Shown piece by piece: positions 45,994 to 54,725 of a DNA stretch of 64,000 bases. The number at the start of each line of letters is the position of its first letter. Positions within the stretch are counted from its first letter, which is position 1. The notes under the pieces were generated by a model. The model saw nothing but the letters and a program-made list of their open reading frames with translations. It made no database searches and was not told the origin of the DNA. Made by a program: the position numbers and the translations under genes. The stretch spans positions 620,001 to 684,000 of the forward strand of contig JACKEB010000011.1 of NCBI GenBank assembly GCA_020633205.1, given 5' to 3'. This stretch comes from Polyangiaceae bacterium. GTDB taxonomy: Bacteria; Myxococcota_A; Polyangia; Polyangiales; Polyangiaceae.

Positions 45994-47112
45994 ATGATTG
46001 AACGCACCGGATACATGAGCGATGTCAGCGGACTCGAACGACTCGAGTGTTTCGACGCTGCTTGGCAGGTGTCTGGCCACGGGCCCAAGCTGAAGGCGGT
46101 GCGCAAGGCGGCGTTCGGGCTGCGTGAACGCTTTGCGACGGGACCGCGGGTCGTCGCGGTGCGCACCCTGCCGGTGGCGACGTTGGCCTACCCCACCAAG
46201 TACGCGTTCTGGTCCGCACCGCTGCTTCCGTTTCCGTACGTAATCATGAAGCACCAATGCCTGCTCGTGCAGTTCTTGCAGCGAGGGGAGTTGAAGAACC
46301 TCCTCTTCAACCCGACGGACGATATCGCCTCCCGCGAGACGCCGTTCTTCAAGCGCATGATCGAGCAAGTGGGCGAGTACGTGGCGTTCAACGTGCTCCA
46401 GCAGAAGTTCGACAGCCTCGAGTCTCAGCTGTCGGCCCTCGGTCTGGACGGCTCGGACATCGACTATGTCGCTTTCGATCACTTTCACACGCAGGACTTG
46501 CGCGCACTACTCGGGACCTCGGGCCGCTCCGCCCGCTTCCCGAACGCCGTGTTGCTCGCCCCCGCCCGAGAGTGGGACGACTGGGATGACCTTCACCCGA
46601 TGCAAAAAGCGTGGTTCGTGGCGGACGGAAAACGTGATGTGAACACCCAGCGGGTGTTGCTCACGGACGCAGACTACGCTTTGGGTGACGGCGTGATGTT
46701 GCTCCGCACACCAGGTCATACCTCGGGGAATCAAACGCTTTTCGTCAATACCCAGAACGGGGTTTGGGGCTGCAGTGAAAATGGCACCTGCGCCGACAAC
46801 TGGAGTCCGCTGGACAGCAAAATACCTGGGCTTGCGCGGCTTTGTCGGCAACAGGACCTAGACGTGGTGATCAACGCTAATACCCCTGAGCTTGGGGCGA
46901 CGCAGTACACCTCAATGGTCCTCGAGCGCACTTTGGTGGACCGCGTGGAGTATGCCCCGGCATTCGTTCAGATGTTCGCGTCGAGCGAGGTTCAGAGCTC
47001 GCCGCTGGCACCGGGCTTGAAGCCCACCGTCGCTTTCAAAAAGCTGCATTTCGGCCAGGTCACGCGTCCCAGGCGGCGTGTGCCGCACCCCGAGCAACGC
47101 GCAACGGTCTAG
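45994..47112 (+). CDS. Metallo-beta-lactamase-fold protein
   Basis: 372 residues from ATG 45994 with GGAGG upstream. The metal motif is degenerate: FDHFHTQDL in place of HxHxDH, with a downstream TPGHTSGNQ. It is related to MBL-fold hydrolases but the first His is replaced by Asp. No signal peptide. Function is unknown; hydrolytic activity may be modified. Confidence 0.75.
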   Translation: MIERTGYMSDVSGLERLECFDAAWQVSGHGPKLKAVRKAAFGLRERFATGPRVVAVRTLPVATLAYPTKYAFWSAPLLPFPYVIMKHQCLLVQFLQRGELKNLLFNPTDDIASRETPFFKRMIEQVGEYVAFNVLQQKFDSLESQLSALGLDGSDIDYVAFDHFHTQDLRALLGTSGRSARFPNAVLLAPAREWDDWDDLHPMQKAWFVADGKRDVNTQRVLLTDADYALGDGVMLLRTPGHTSGNQTLFVNTQNGVWGCSENGTCADNWSPLDSKIPGLARLCRQQDLDVVINANTPELGATQYTSMVLERTLVDRVEYAPAFVQMFASSEVQSSPLAPGLKPTVAFKKLHFGQVTRPRRRVPHPEQRATV

Positions 47113-47169
47113 CCGACACGTCAAAGCGCCGTTCACGCGCTGAGGCACTCCCCAAGGCTGCGGCGGCAA

Positions 47170-47198
47170 GGGTGTCCTAGTGGCCGTTTCGGACACCC
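47170..47198. terminator. Hairpin, probable terminator of the MBL gene
   Basis: Perfect 8-base stem GGGTGTCC/GGACACCC with a 13-base loop, 57 bases after the stop codon at 47112. Lacks a T-run. Confidence 0.5.
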
Positions 47199-47348
47199 CG
47201 TGGGGTGAGGTTGACCCGTGTGCCGCGGCCCCGTTGCTCATGCGCGCAGGCACTTCCGCTTCCCGGCGGATTTAGAGTTCCGGGGTGCGAAACGGACTCC
47301 GTTTAAGGTCGCTCTTCAGCCGTTGGCGCAGGGCGGAAGAAGCTGAGC

Positions 47349-47378
47349 GCTTCCGAGAGGTTTGTGTCCCTCGGAAGC
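47349..47378 (+). promoter_or_regulatory. Hairpin in the leader of the HTH-REC gene
   Basis: Perfect 9-base stem GCTTCCGAG/CTCGGAAGC with a 12-base loop. It lies 92 bases before the start codon. It could be a terminator of an upstream transcript or an mRNA structure; without transcript data this stays open. Confidence 0.45.
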
Positions 47379-47470
47379 TTGAATCTCGAGGTTGTGTGGT
47401 TTTTCTAGCTATGAATCTCGTCGCCTAGGAGTGGCCAGCGGTGGACGATGCGCGGTAGGCTCACACAACG

Positions 47471-48043
47471 TTGCGACACTATTTCACCACCCACGAAGTA
47501 GCCCGCCTGGCACATGTGAGTCCGTCGACGGTCCTAAACTGGATCGATCGCGGCCTTTTGCCCGCACATCGCACGCCTGGTGGTCACCGACGTGTGCAGC
47601 GGGACCAGCTGATCGAGTTCCTGCGCAGCCACAACATGCCGCTGCCCGCGCAGCTGAGCGAAGTCCACAAGCTGTTGATCGTCGACAGCGACGCCTCGAC
47701 GCTGCGAAGAGCAATTGACGCGTTGAAACAGTGTGCGCCTCAGGTTGAGGTCGAAGGCTTCGCAAACCCGATCGATGGCTTGCTGGCGTGCGGCGCAAGT
47801 CCCCCCGACGTGCTGTTGCTGGATGCCGCGATGGGGCATCTCGACGCGCTGGAAGCCTGCCGCAGGCTGAGCAGTGGTTGGGACCATCCAGTGCGAGTGA
47901 TCATCACCAGCCGCACCCCTTCAGACTCCCAGCGCGCCGCGTATTTGCGCGCCGGCGCCCAAGGTTACCTGGAGTCACCCATCGACCCGAGCGAGCTCTT
48001 GCGGCTGCTTGGGCTGATGGAAGAAATTGCCGCGCGGCAATGA
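47471..48043 (+). CDS. HTH (MerR/BldC-like) plus receiver-domain protein
   Basis: 190 residues from a TTG at 47471, the only start that keeps the full DNA-binding domain (HYFTTHEVARLAHVSPSTVL and RTPGGHRRVQ), of the MerR/excisionase type. The C-terminal half is a receiver-like domain with PDVLLLDAAMGHLDAL and YLESPIDPSELL. The order is reversed compared with ordinary response regulators, as in some myxobacterial and actinobacterial regulators. No paired histidine kinase gene is adjacent. Partner and target are unknown. Confidence 0.82.
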   Translation: MRHYFTTHEVARLAHVSPSTVLNWIDRGLLPAHRTPGGHRRVQRDQLIEFLRSHNMPLPAQLSEVHKLLIVDSDASTLRRAIDALKQCAPQVEVEGFANPIDGLLACGASPPDVLLLDAAMGHLDALEACRRLSSGWDHPVRVIITSRTPSDSQRAAYLRAGAQGYLESPIDPSELLRLLGLMEEIAARQ

Positions 48044-48796
48044 CTAGTTGGTTTCGGGCAACGGTTCGTCGCCCAAACTATTGATGTCGACGCGCTTGTT
48101 GAAGGAGCGCAACACCGCTCGTTCTTCAACGAGCTCGTTGCCTTCTTGAGTCATGATGTCGATGCGGGTGATGCCAACGTCTGGGCAGTACAAGGTCGTG
48201 ACTCGGCTCTGAGCCTCGGCGCCGCCGGCCTCCTCTTGAGTTTCCAAGCAACCCTTGAAGCTCCCCGCGGCGGTCTCGATTGCGACGTCCATCTGGGTGA
48301 TGCGCACACGACCGTTCTTTCCCGCAAACTCGGCGCCCACCTTTAGAGGCGCCTTCAGCACCCAGCCCCCGCCAATGTCCCTCACCCCCTCTCGGGCGAG
48401 CTCGAGATGAGTGACCCGGCTGCCAATCTTGAGGTCCACGCGCTCATCTCGCACGTGGCTCACTTGGATCCAGAGGCTGCCAATCCGCTGGCCGTCACTG
48501 TACGTGTCGTAAGTGTAGACGAAGTCGTTGGGTAACGGGAGGTAGCGAGCAACCTCCGTGTCGGCAACTTCGGCCTTTGGTGGCACTGGTGGAGCAGGCT
48601 CAGCGCCACCACACCCCGCCAGCACCAATCCTAGGAGCAACGTTCCAGTCGCTTCGACGAGCCCGGGCGCGAATTGCCGCGCGGATAAGCGTCTGGAGCT
48701 GGACTCCTGGCGATCGCTGGCAATTGCGATTGTTCGCGCCTCCCGGGCGCGAATTGCTGACCGGGGCTCAGTGGGCGTGGGCACCGTGGCGCGCAT
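48044..48796 (-). CDS. Lipoprotein of unknown function
   Basis: 250 residues from an ATG at 48796, but the hydrophobic signal ending LVLAGC only begins near residue 50, so the real start may be later; no ATG, GTG or TTG is found close to it. The domain is beta-rich with the blocks DFVYTYDTYSDGQRIGSLWI, VTHLELAREGVRDIG and FKGCLETQEEAGG. It overlaps the end of the next gene by 29 bases and so is probably part of the unit 48044-50940. Confidence 0.65.
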   Translation of the reverse strand: MRATVPTPTEPRSAIRAREARTIAIASDRQESSSRRLSARQFAPGLVEATGTLLLGLVLAGCGGAEPAPPVPPKAEVADTEVARYLPLPNDFVYTYDTYSDGQRIGSLWIQVSHVRDERVDLKIGSRVTHLELAREGVRDIGGGWVLKAPLKVGAEFAGKNGRVRITQMDVAIETAAGSFKGCLETQEEAGGAEAQSRVTTLYCPDVGITRIDIMTQEGNELVEERAVLRSFNKRVDINSLGDEPLPETN

Positions 48797-49175
48797 ACGC
48801 GTACCAGACTAGCGCACCGAGCAGCAGCAAGGTGGCGAGAAGCAGGTATTTCAACAGCGGATCCGGCTCGATCCGACGCCTGAGCTCCCTCGCTGCGCTG
48901 CGCACCTCGGGCGACTTGCCGTGTTCAATCAGGTTGGGGGCGAGCTCGCGTACCTGATGATAGTTGCCTAGTTCAAACGCCTCGATCAGGCGCTCGAGCT
49001 CCGGATCTTCCGGGAAGTCCAAAAGAAAGCGGGGCCGTTCACGCCCGCCAGCGTCCAGCTCTGCACGCCTCAGCCCTTGTTTGGCTGCAGCGCGCTTGCG
49101 CTTCTTGCGGCGCCGCTTCGGCGTATCGCCATCGACCTCGGGTGCCTCCATGGTCTCGTCCGAGGCGTCGCTCAT
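48768..49175 (-). CDS. Small tail-anchored membrane protein
   Basis: 135 residues from ATG 49175. A basic Lys/Arg-rich N-terminal region (KRRRKKRKRAAAKQGL) is followed by a helical segment (RLIEAFELGNYHQVREL) and one C-terminal membrane helix (LLKYLLLATLLLLGALVWY), then a His-rich tail. I do not recognise a family. It sits between two other unknown genes on this strand. Confidence 0.72.
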   Translation of the reverse strand: MSDASDETMEAPEVDGDTPKRRRKKRKRAAAKQGLRRAELDAGGRERPRFLLDFPEDPELERLIEAFELGNYHQVRELAPNLIEHGKSPEVRSAARELRRRIEPDPLLKYLLLATLLLLGALVWYAYARHGAHAH

Positions 49176-49203
49176 GCTGCGGAACCTACATCGAGCCAGG
49201 CAC

Positions 49204-50940
49204 TCAGTCGATGGAATCGACCCGCTGCAGGCCCTTGCGACTCACGACGACTCGCAGGCGGTGCCACGGGGTGGATTGATCGGCATAGCGCAGGCGGTAC
49301 ACCACCGCGATGTTGTAGACCCTGGGCGCCTTGTAGGAGCGGATGCTCTCGGTTTCGCGATCGGCCACCACCACGGTCTGCTTCGGGTCATCGGTGTGGG
49401 TCAGCCAGCGGTGCAGGTCCAAGCGGAAGATCTCGGCCAACCCATCGAAGTCCGGGCCCAGCGCGGCGAGGTGCTCATTGTCGAGCACGAACGACTTCTT
49501 GTGGCAGAGCACCGTCTCTGGCCGTGCGACCTCTTCGATGGCGTGCACCCGGGTGCGGCGACGCGCGGCGAGCACGTCTGGCTGCACACTCTGGAAAGGC
49601 ACGAACCCTGAGTGCTCGTCTACGATCGCGATACGCTTCCCAGCGCGGTCGGTGATGTCCCAACGTCGATCCGGGAAGTGCCGTGCGACCACGTTGCTGA
49701 AGGTCTCCTGCAGGATCGCCTTCAGGCGATCCTTCACGGCGTACGCAATCACGGCAGCGAAGAGCCACGGCACCATCTGTTCGTTTGGCGCGACGCCGTT
49801 CCACAGCGCCGCGGCCACCGCGAAGGACATCGCGGCTCCTGCAGCAATCGCGTACAGCGCGTGACGGATCCAGCGGCCTGGTTCGCGAACCCGCGTCTGA
49901 AGCCACAGCACGCTGGAGGTGAAGCGTTTCAGCACATGGCGCTGGAACTCGAAGTGTTCGACCCGTTCCGGTCGCAGTGGCCCCGAGAGCTCCAAGTCGA
50001 GGCTGCAGTTTTGTCGAGCTTCGACCGCATCCAGGGCGCAACGGGTCAGTGCATCGACCAGCTCCTTCGGGCCGCCGCTGGTCTTCAGCTTCCGCGCGAC
50101 GCGCCCGAAGAAGGCCTCGAACATCAGCGAGATTTCGGCCTTCACCCAGTCTGCTGCGGTGAGCGTCGTTTCGTCCATGTCGGCGCGAGCGCTGAGCTCC
50201 GTGTCGATGGCGCTTCGGAGTCCAGTTAGCACCTGCGGGCCGGTCTTGATTGCCCCGCGGATTTGCAAGTCGAGGCTGCGGGTCAAGCTCAGCGCCTTGC
50301 CCTTGCCAGGCTTCCTGACGATACCTGAGGCGTCGCGCCCGCGCGCCTGGCGTCTTGCTTCGGCTTCCACGCAACCCGATAGTTCACTCACGATGTGGCG
50401 CTCGGCGTTGGCCAGAGCGTCACGCAGGAGGCAGGAGATCAAGCGCAGGCCGTCCAGCGCCTCGGTGCGATCGCCCCTGAGCGCCTGGATGAGTCGGGTC
50501 AAGGGCTCCTGTAGTAGGTCGCGAAGTGGTTCCTCTCGGGGCGCCAGGCGCACGTAGCTCTTCAAGTCCGCGTAGATGTCGTCTTGACGGTACGTCTGAC
50601 TATCCAAGCGGAAACTATCCGGCACGAAGAAGTACACCTCCCACTCGAAGCGCTCGAACAGCTTGAAGCGGTCCAGCAGGTTCCGCGCGCGGTACACCAG
50701 TGAGCACTGCAAATGGGTGCGGTCGTGGATGCTCCAGCGAACGCCCTGGTCCCGGCCGGGCGCTGTGGACTGCAGCGGAGGCGGTCTTAGGGACCACGGA
50801 GCGGCCGGGTCTAGGGAGTCCCGTCCGTGCTCTGGATCGTCGCGCAGCTCGGAGTCCAGCGCCGGCTCGAGTGGTCCAGACCGACCTGGGGACGCTTTCG
50901 AAGCCGCCGCCCGAGACCCGGGGCGCGACAGATAGAACAT
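49204..50940 (-). CDS. Large unknown membrane protein
   Basis: 578 residues from ATG 50940. No signal peptide. Two membrane helices lie in the second half (about residues 364-384 and 390-406), with alpha-helical soluble segments before and after. Characteristic blocks are WSIHDRTHLQCSLVYRARNL, FERFEWEVYFFVPDSFRLDS and WDITDRAGKRIAIVDEHSGF. Not recognised. First gene of the three-gene unit ending at 48044; gaps are 28 bases or overlaps, so co-transcription is likely. Confidence 0.75.
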   Translation of the reverse strand: MFYLSRPGSRAAASKASPGRSGPLEPALDSELRDDPEHGRDSLDPAAPWSLRPPPLQSTAPGRDQGVRWSIHDRTHLQCSLVYRARNLLDRFKLFERFEWEVYFFVPDSFRLDSQTYRQDDIYADLKSYVRLAPREEPLRDLLQEPLTRLIQALRGDRTEALDGLRLISCLLRDALANAERHIVSELSGCVEAEARRQARGRDASGIVRKPGKGKALSLTRSLDLQIRGAIKTGPQVLTGLRSAIDTELSARADMDETTLTAADWVKAEISLMFEAFFGRVARKLKTSGGPKELVDALTRCALDAVEARQNCSLDLELSGPLRPERVEHFEFQRHVLKRFTSSVLWLQTRVREPGRWIRHALYAIAAGAAMSFAVAAALWNGVAPNEQMVPWLFAAVIAYAVKDRLKAILQETFSNVVARHFPDRRWDITDRAGKRIAIVDEHSGFVPFQSVQPDVLAARRRTRVHAIEEVARPETVLCHKKSFVLDNEHLAALGPDFDGLAEIFRLDLHRWLTHTDDPKQTVVVADRETESIRSYKAPRVYNIAVVYRLRYADQSTPWHRLRVVVSRKGLQRVDSID

Positions 50941-51062
50941 CCTGTTACGATACCGTTACGTTTGCGTCGCGCAACTGCCATGAACGCAAGCATTGCGGTA
51001 ACTGCCCCAAAGCGCGCCCACAGTGCTGCGGCTTGGGGTGAAACCCCGCAGAATCTGGGTGA

Positions 51063-52904
51063 TCAGAACTGGAAGTAGACGAACGGCACTGCCTGGGCGC
51101 TGACCATTTCGCGCACCCACAGCAGGAGGGCGAGCAGGATCGCGCCTTGGGTGAACGCCGGCGCCCGCTTGAACGTCTCCCGCGCCCACACGAACAGGCG
51201 TTCCGGGACGTAATGGCTCAGCAAGCCGAGGCTCAGCACCGCCAGCACCTTCGCCGGCAAGTTCGGATGGAAATGGGTCAGCTGTCCCAGCTGGGAGAAC
51301 ATCAGCCAGGCCTTCTGAAAATTATCCGCGCGGAAAAAAATCCAGCACGCGCACACGAAATGGAAGGTCACCAGCACACCGATCAGTGTGCCCCACCAAG
51401 TGCGAGGCGGGCTCCAGCCCTTGCCCGGGAGGCGCTTCTTCGACTCCCCGTCCTCCCACACCCAGTAGGCGTGGCGCTCCCGAGCGGCGTTCACAAAGGC
51501 TTTCTGGACGGGTGATGAATGCCAGGCGCGATGGACTGCCAATGCGCCACCGTGCAACCCGCCCCACACGACGAATGTCCAAGCGGCCCCGTGCCACAGG
51601 CCACCGAGCAGCATCGTGAGCATCAGGTTGATGTACGTCCGGGCCTCGCCCTTACGATTGCCGCCCAGAGGGATGTACAGGTAGTCGCGCAACCACGTGG
51701 ACAGGGAGATATGCCAGCGCCGCCAGAAATCTTGGATGTCCGGCGCCTTGTAGGGCGAGTCGAAGTTCAGGGGGAAGCGCACACCCAAGAGCAGCGCGGA
51801 GCCGATCGCCATGTCGGTGTACCCCGAGAAGTCGCAGTAGATTTGCACCGCATATCCCAGAACGCCTGCGTAGCACTCGAGGCTCGAGTAATGCATCGGT
51901 GCGTCGAACACGCGGTCTACCAAGTTGAGCGCTAGGTAGTCGCCGATGCAGACCTTCTTCACCAGACCGACGCCGATCAGGAACAAGCCCTCTGAGCCTT
52001 CGAGGGCGCTCCAGCGCGGCTGATTGGCGAGCTGCGGCAGCAAGTCGCGTGGGCGCACGATGGGTCCGGCGACCAGATGGGGGAAAAAGGCCACGAACGC
52101 GAGGTACTCGAGGTAGCTCTTCTGTGGCTTGATGTCCCCCCGGTACACGTCGATGACGTAGCTCATCGACTCGAAGGTGAAGAAGCTGATGCCGACGGGC
52201 AGTGCGATGCGCAGCGCGATGGGAGACGGGTGCATCCCCAGGGATTCGAGCAGCGCACGCGCTGTGTCGATCCCGAAGTTGAAGTACTTGAACACGCCAA
52301 GCACACCCAAGTTGACGGCCGCTGTGAGCACCAGCCACCGCTTCTTTTTCCCTGGATCTTGCTCCTTGTAGATGGCGTGGCCCAGCAGCCAGTCGATGGA
52401 GGAGGAGAAGAAGATGAGCGGCAAGAAGCGCCAGTCCCAGTGCGCGTAAAAGACGTAGCTCGCGAGCAGGATGAAGATCAGGCGGATCTTACGCGCGCGC
52501 ACCAAGAGCAGGAGCAGCGCGAACCCGACAAGTGCGCCGACGATGCTTGGTACGGTGCCGTGCGGTAACGGAAGCTTCAGTGCCGTCAGGCCGAGGCCAA
52601 GCGGGTCGCGAGCAGCGTGGCGGTAGCTAAGCCAGCCAAGGGCGATGAAGTTCAGCGCTACGGCGGCGAGGGCAGCAGGCAGCGGCGGCGTTTCCCCGGT
52701 GTGCTTCTGGTGGCACAGGCGGAGAGACAGCAAGCCGGCGACGACGGTGATGCCGCCGTTGGTCAGTGTGGCGGGTAGGCTGAGCGAGTAGCCCGCCAGC
52801 AAGAACCACGGCAACAACAGCGCCCAGCGTCGACGCGCGAGCACCCAGGACACGACGAAGACGAAAGCGAGGAATCTGGCGTAGTCGAGGGTGTTGAACA
52901 GCAC
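51063..52904 (-). CDS. MBOAT family O-acyltransferase (AlgI-like)
   Basis: 613 residues from a GTG at 52904, which puts the family-typical VLFNTLDYARF at the N-terminus; an ATG at 52949 and the longer frame from 53105 are alternatives. About ten membrane helices. MBOAT signatures include YFNFGID, PVGISFFTFESMSYVIDVY, FFPHLVAGPIVRPRDL, FWRRWHISLSTWLRDYLYIP and the catalytic LWHGAAWTFVVWGGLHGG. These enzymes transfer acyl groups to polysaccharides or other exported molecules. The polysaccharide deacetylase lies 1.3 kb away on the other strand; a joint function in polysaccharide modification is possible but unproven. Confidence 0.92.
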   Translation of the reverse strand: MLFNTLDYARFLAFVFVVSWVLARRRWALLLPWFLLAGYSLSLPATLTNGGITVVAGLLSLRLCHQKHTGETPPLPAALAAVALNFIALGWLSYRHAARDPLGLGLTALKLPLPHGTVPSIVGALVGFALLLLLVRARKIRLIFILLASYVFYAHWDWRFLPLIFFSSSIDWLLGHAIYKEQDPGKKKRWLVLTAAVNLGVLGVFKYFNFGIDTARALLESLGMHPSPIALRIALPVGISFFTFESMSYVIDVYRGDIKPQKSYLEYLAFVAFFPHLVAGPIVRPRDLLPQLANQPRWSALEGSEGLFLIGVGLVKKVCIGDYLALNLVDRVFDAPMHYSSLECYAGVLGYAVQIYCDFSGYTDMAIGSALLLGVRFPLNFDSPYKAPDIQDFWRRWHISLSTWLRDYLYIPLGGNRKGEARTYINLMLTMLLGGLWHGAAWTFVVWGGLHGGALAVHRAWHSSPVQKAFVNAARERHAYWVWEDGESKKRLPGKGWSPPRTWWGTLIGVLVTFHFVCACWIFFRADNFQKAWLMFSQLGQLTHFHPNLPAKVLAVLSLGLLSHYVPERLFVWARETFKRAPAFTQGAILLALLLWVREMVSAQAVPFVYFQF

Positions 52905-53262
52905 GAGTCGGACCGCTCGGTGGCCTCGCTGAGCGCGGCGAGCCACCATTTTTGTTGTTCGCGCCAGGGCCCGAGAAGGCAGACCCGAAAATGCAGAGGA
53001 CGGGCGTAGAGGACAAAGGTCGCGGCGCCAACCCCTGGGCGCGCATTGCGGTGCGTTCGTGCCCCGTCGCGCTCCTTCTGCGTCGACGAGCGCGAAATCG
53101 TTCATGGGCTGAAATACGGAGCCCCTCTCCCCCGAACCCTTAGATAAGCCTGGGTTCCCTGCTCCGGCGGCGGCGTCCGACGTGGCGTTCGGGACTCAAC
53201 ACAACTTCACACTGGCCTTGGTTGACGACACCCAGATTGAGGCCAACGCTTCCCCCTGCATC
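52905..53262. other. Divergent intergenic region
   Basis: About 358 bases between MBOAT and the membrane protein at 53263. No supported gene; alternative starts of both flanking genes fall in it. It contains a recurring C-rich motif (CCCCTCTCCCCCGAA) near 53122. Confidence 0.4.
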
Positions 53263-53784
53263 ATGGTCGGTCGTTTCATCCTGGGTTTGATCAAAGGCGT
53301 CTTGGTTGGCGCTGCCGTTGCGGCCGTATTGGTCAAGGGCCTAGGCATCGTGACCTGGGGCGCGCCCATTGCTTACGTGGCCGCGGTAGTGACCGGCTTG
53401 CTCACCGCGTTGGTCAGCGGCAAGGCGATTTGGGTGCGGGACGCTGGGGTCGAGAACGCCATCAAAGCCGTCGCCGCGGTGCTGATCGGGACCGTTGGCA
53501 TGTACGCCGTACGAAAGTGGCTGCCCTACACCGTGGACCTCAGCATGCTTCAGGCGGGCGCTGGGAAGCTGGGGGATCTCCCGGCCGCTGCGCTGCCGAT
53601 GGTTGGGACGCTGCTCGCCCTGATGTTCGAGATCGACAACACCGGCGAGTCCGCCAAGGAAGCAGGCCGCGAACAGGCGCGGGCGCGCATTGCCGAGGGA
53701 GCGAGTCACAAGCGGCTGGAAGACGTGGACGTGAGCGATGAGCTCGCTGCTGAGACGCCTGCTCGCCGACGCGCCCGTCACTAG
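53263..53784 (+). CDS. Membrane protein of unknown function
   Basis: 173 residues from ATG 53263; the frame opens further upstream. Three or four hydrophobic segments (about 4-25, 29-50, 62-83 and 103-120) and a charged C-terminal tail with Glu/Arg-rich helix. Not recognised. It overlaps the start of the polysaccharide deacetylase by 47 bases if the longest start of that gene is used. Confidence 0.68.
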   Translation: MVGRFILGLIKGVLVGAAVAAVLVKGLGIVTWGAPIAYVAAVVTGLLTALVSGKAIWVRDAGVENAIKAVAAVLIGTVGMYAVRKWLPYTVDLSMLQAGAGKLGDLPAAALPMVGTLLALMFEIDNTGESAKEAGREQARARIAEGASHKRLEDVDVSDELAAETPARRRARH

Positions 53785-54637
53785 CTCGCGAAGTGTGGCC
53801 GCCGATGCGTTGCCTGGCGCTAAGCTCCCGGCTGACTCCATGCCGCCTTCCCGCATCCTGCTCGTCGTGGCCACCTTGGGTGGTATCGCGCTGATGGTGC
53901 GCTCTGTTTGGGGGGAGCCGATTCCCCTCGAGTACGCCATTGCGGCTTTCATCGCGTACACGGCCCTGGCGACCGCAGGTGTGTTGTTTCCGCAGCTCGA
54001 GATGTTCGGTGATGTCCTGTGGCGAGGTGAGGCGGATCAAGGTGTCGTGCTCACCTTCGACGACGGCCCGCACCCTGAGCACACCCCGAGGATCTTGGAT
54101 ATCCTCGAGGAAAATAACGTCCGCGCGACGTTCTTCCTCGTGGGGCGCAAGGTGCGGCTACACCCGGAGGTGGTGAAGCAAATCGTAGAGCGTGGTCACG
54201 GCATTGGCCTCCACGGCTATCAGCACGATCGGCTCTTCTCTTGGAAGACGCCAAAGTACGTCGAGGAAGACATCGCCCGCACTCAGAAGGCGATTGAAGA
54301 AGCCTGCGGGCAGCGCCCAACGCTGTTTCGGCCTCCCATTGGTCATGTGTCGACGCGCACCGCTGCGGGTGCGAAGAAGGCGGGAGTGACCCTGGTCGCT
54401 TGGAGCGCGAAGGGCCGAGACGGCCTGAAGAACGCCGACCCCGACAAAGTCCTCGAACGCTTGCAGGCGGGCCTGAAGCCTGGCGCCATCCTGCTCCTCC
54501 ACGACGCCGCGGAGCGTGACGACTTCACTCCGGTCGCGATCGAAGTGCTACCGAAGCTGCTCCAAGCGATCAAGGCGCAAGAGCTGCCCATCGTACCCTT
54601 GGAGAGTTTCCTCGAGGAAGTAAAGGCGCCTGCTTAG
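53738..54637 (+). CDS. Polysaccharide deacetylase (NodB-type)
   Basis: 299 residues from ATG 53738, overlapping the previous gene; an ATG at 53840 removes the overlap and is also plausible. An N-terminal membrane helix is followed by the NodB domain: TFDDGPHPEHT with the Asp pair, HGYQHD with the metal-binding His residues, FRPPIGHVS and LLHDAAE. It deacetylates an N-acetylated polymer at the outer face of the inner membrane or in the periplasm; chitin, peptidoglycan and capsule are all possible substrates. Confidence 0.88.
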   Translation: MSSLLRRLLADAPVTSSRSVAADALPGAKLPADSMPPSRILLVVATLGGIALMVRSVWGEPIPLEYAIAAFIAYTALATAGVLFPQLEMFGDVLWRGEADQGVVLTFDDGPHPEHTPRILDILEENNVRATFFLVGRKVRLHPEVVKQIVERGHGIGLHGYQHDRLFSWKTPKYVEEDIARTQKAIEEACGQRPTLFRPPIGHVSTRTAAGAKKAGVTLVAWSAKGRDGLKNADPDKVLERLQAGLKPGAILLLHDAAERDDFTPVAIEVLPKLLQAIKAQELPIVPLESFLEEVKAPA

Positions 54638-54725
54638 CGCGTCGGTGTCAGGCGTCGATACCGCTCCGGGCAAGCCCCAGCCAGACCTTCCGCGGTGCGT
54701 TGAGTTTCATGGGGGAGGGTAACGC

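Larger units (their letters stand above)
47113..47470. other. Leader region with two strong hairpins
   Basis: About 358 bases upstream of the HTH-REC gene. It holds the hairpins at 47170-47198 and 47349-47378. No gene found. Confidence 0.5.

Noticed and set aside
48662..48757. Repeated CCCGGGCGCGAATTGC (48662-48677 and 48742-48757) as mobile element ends
   Set aside because: Direct 16-bp copies only, inside the N-terminal part of the lipoprotein frame, with no transposase or further structure.
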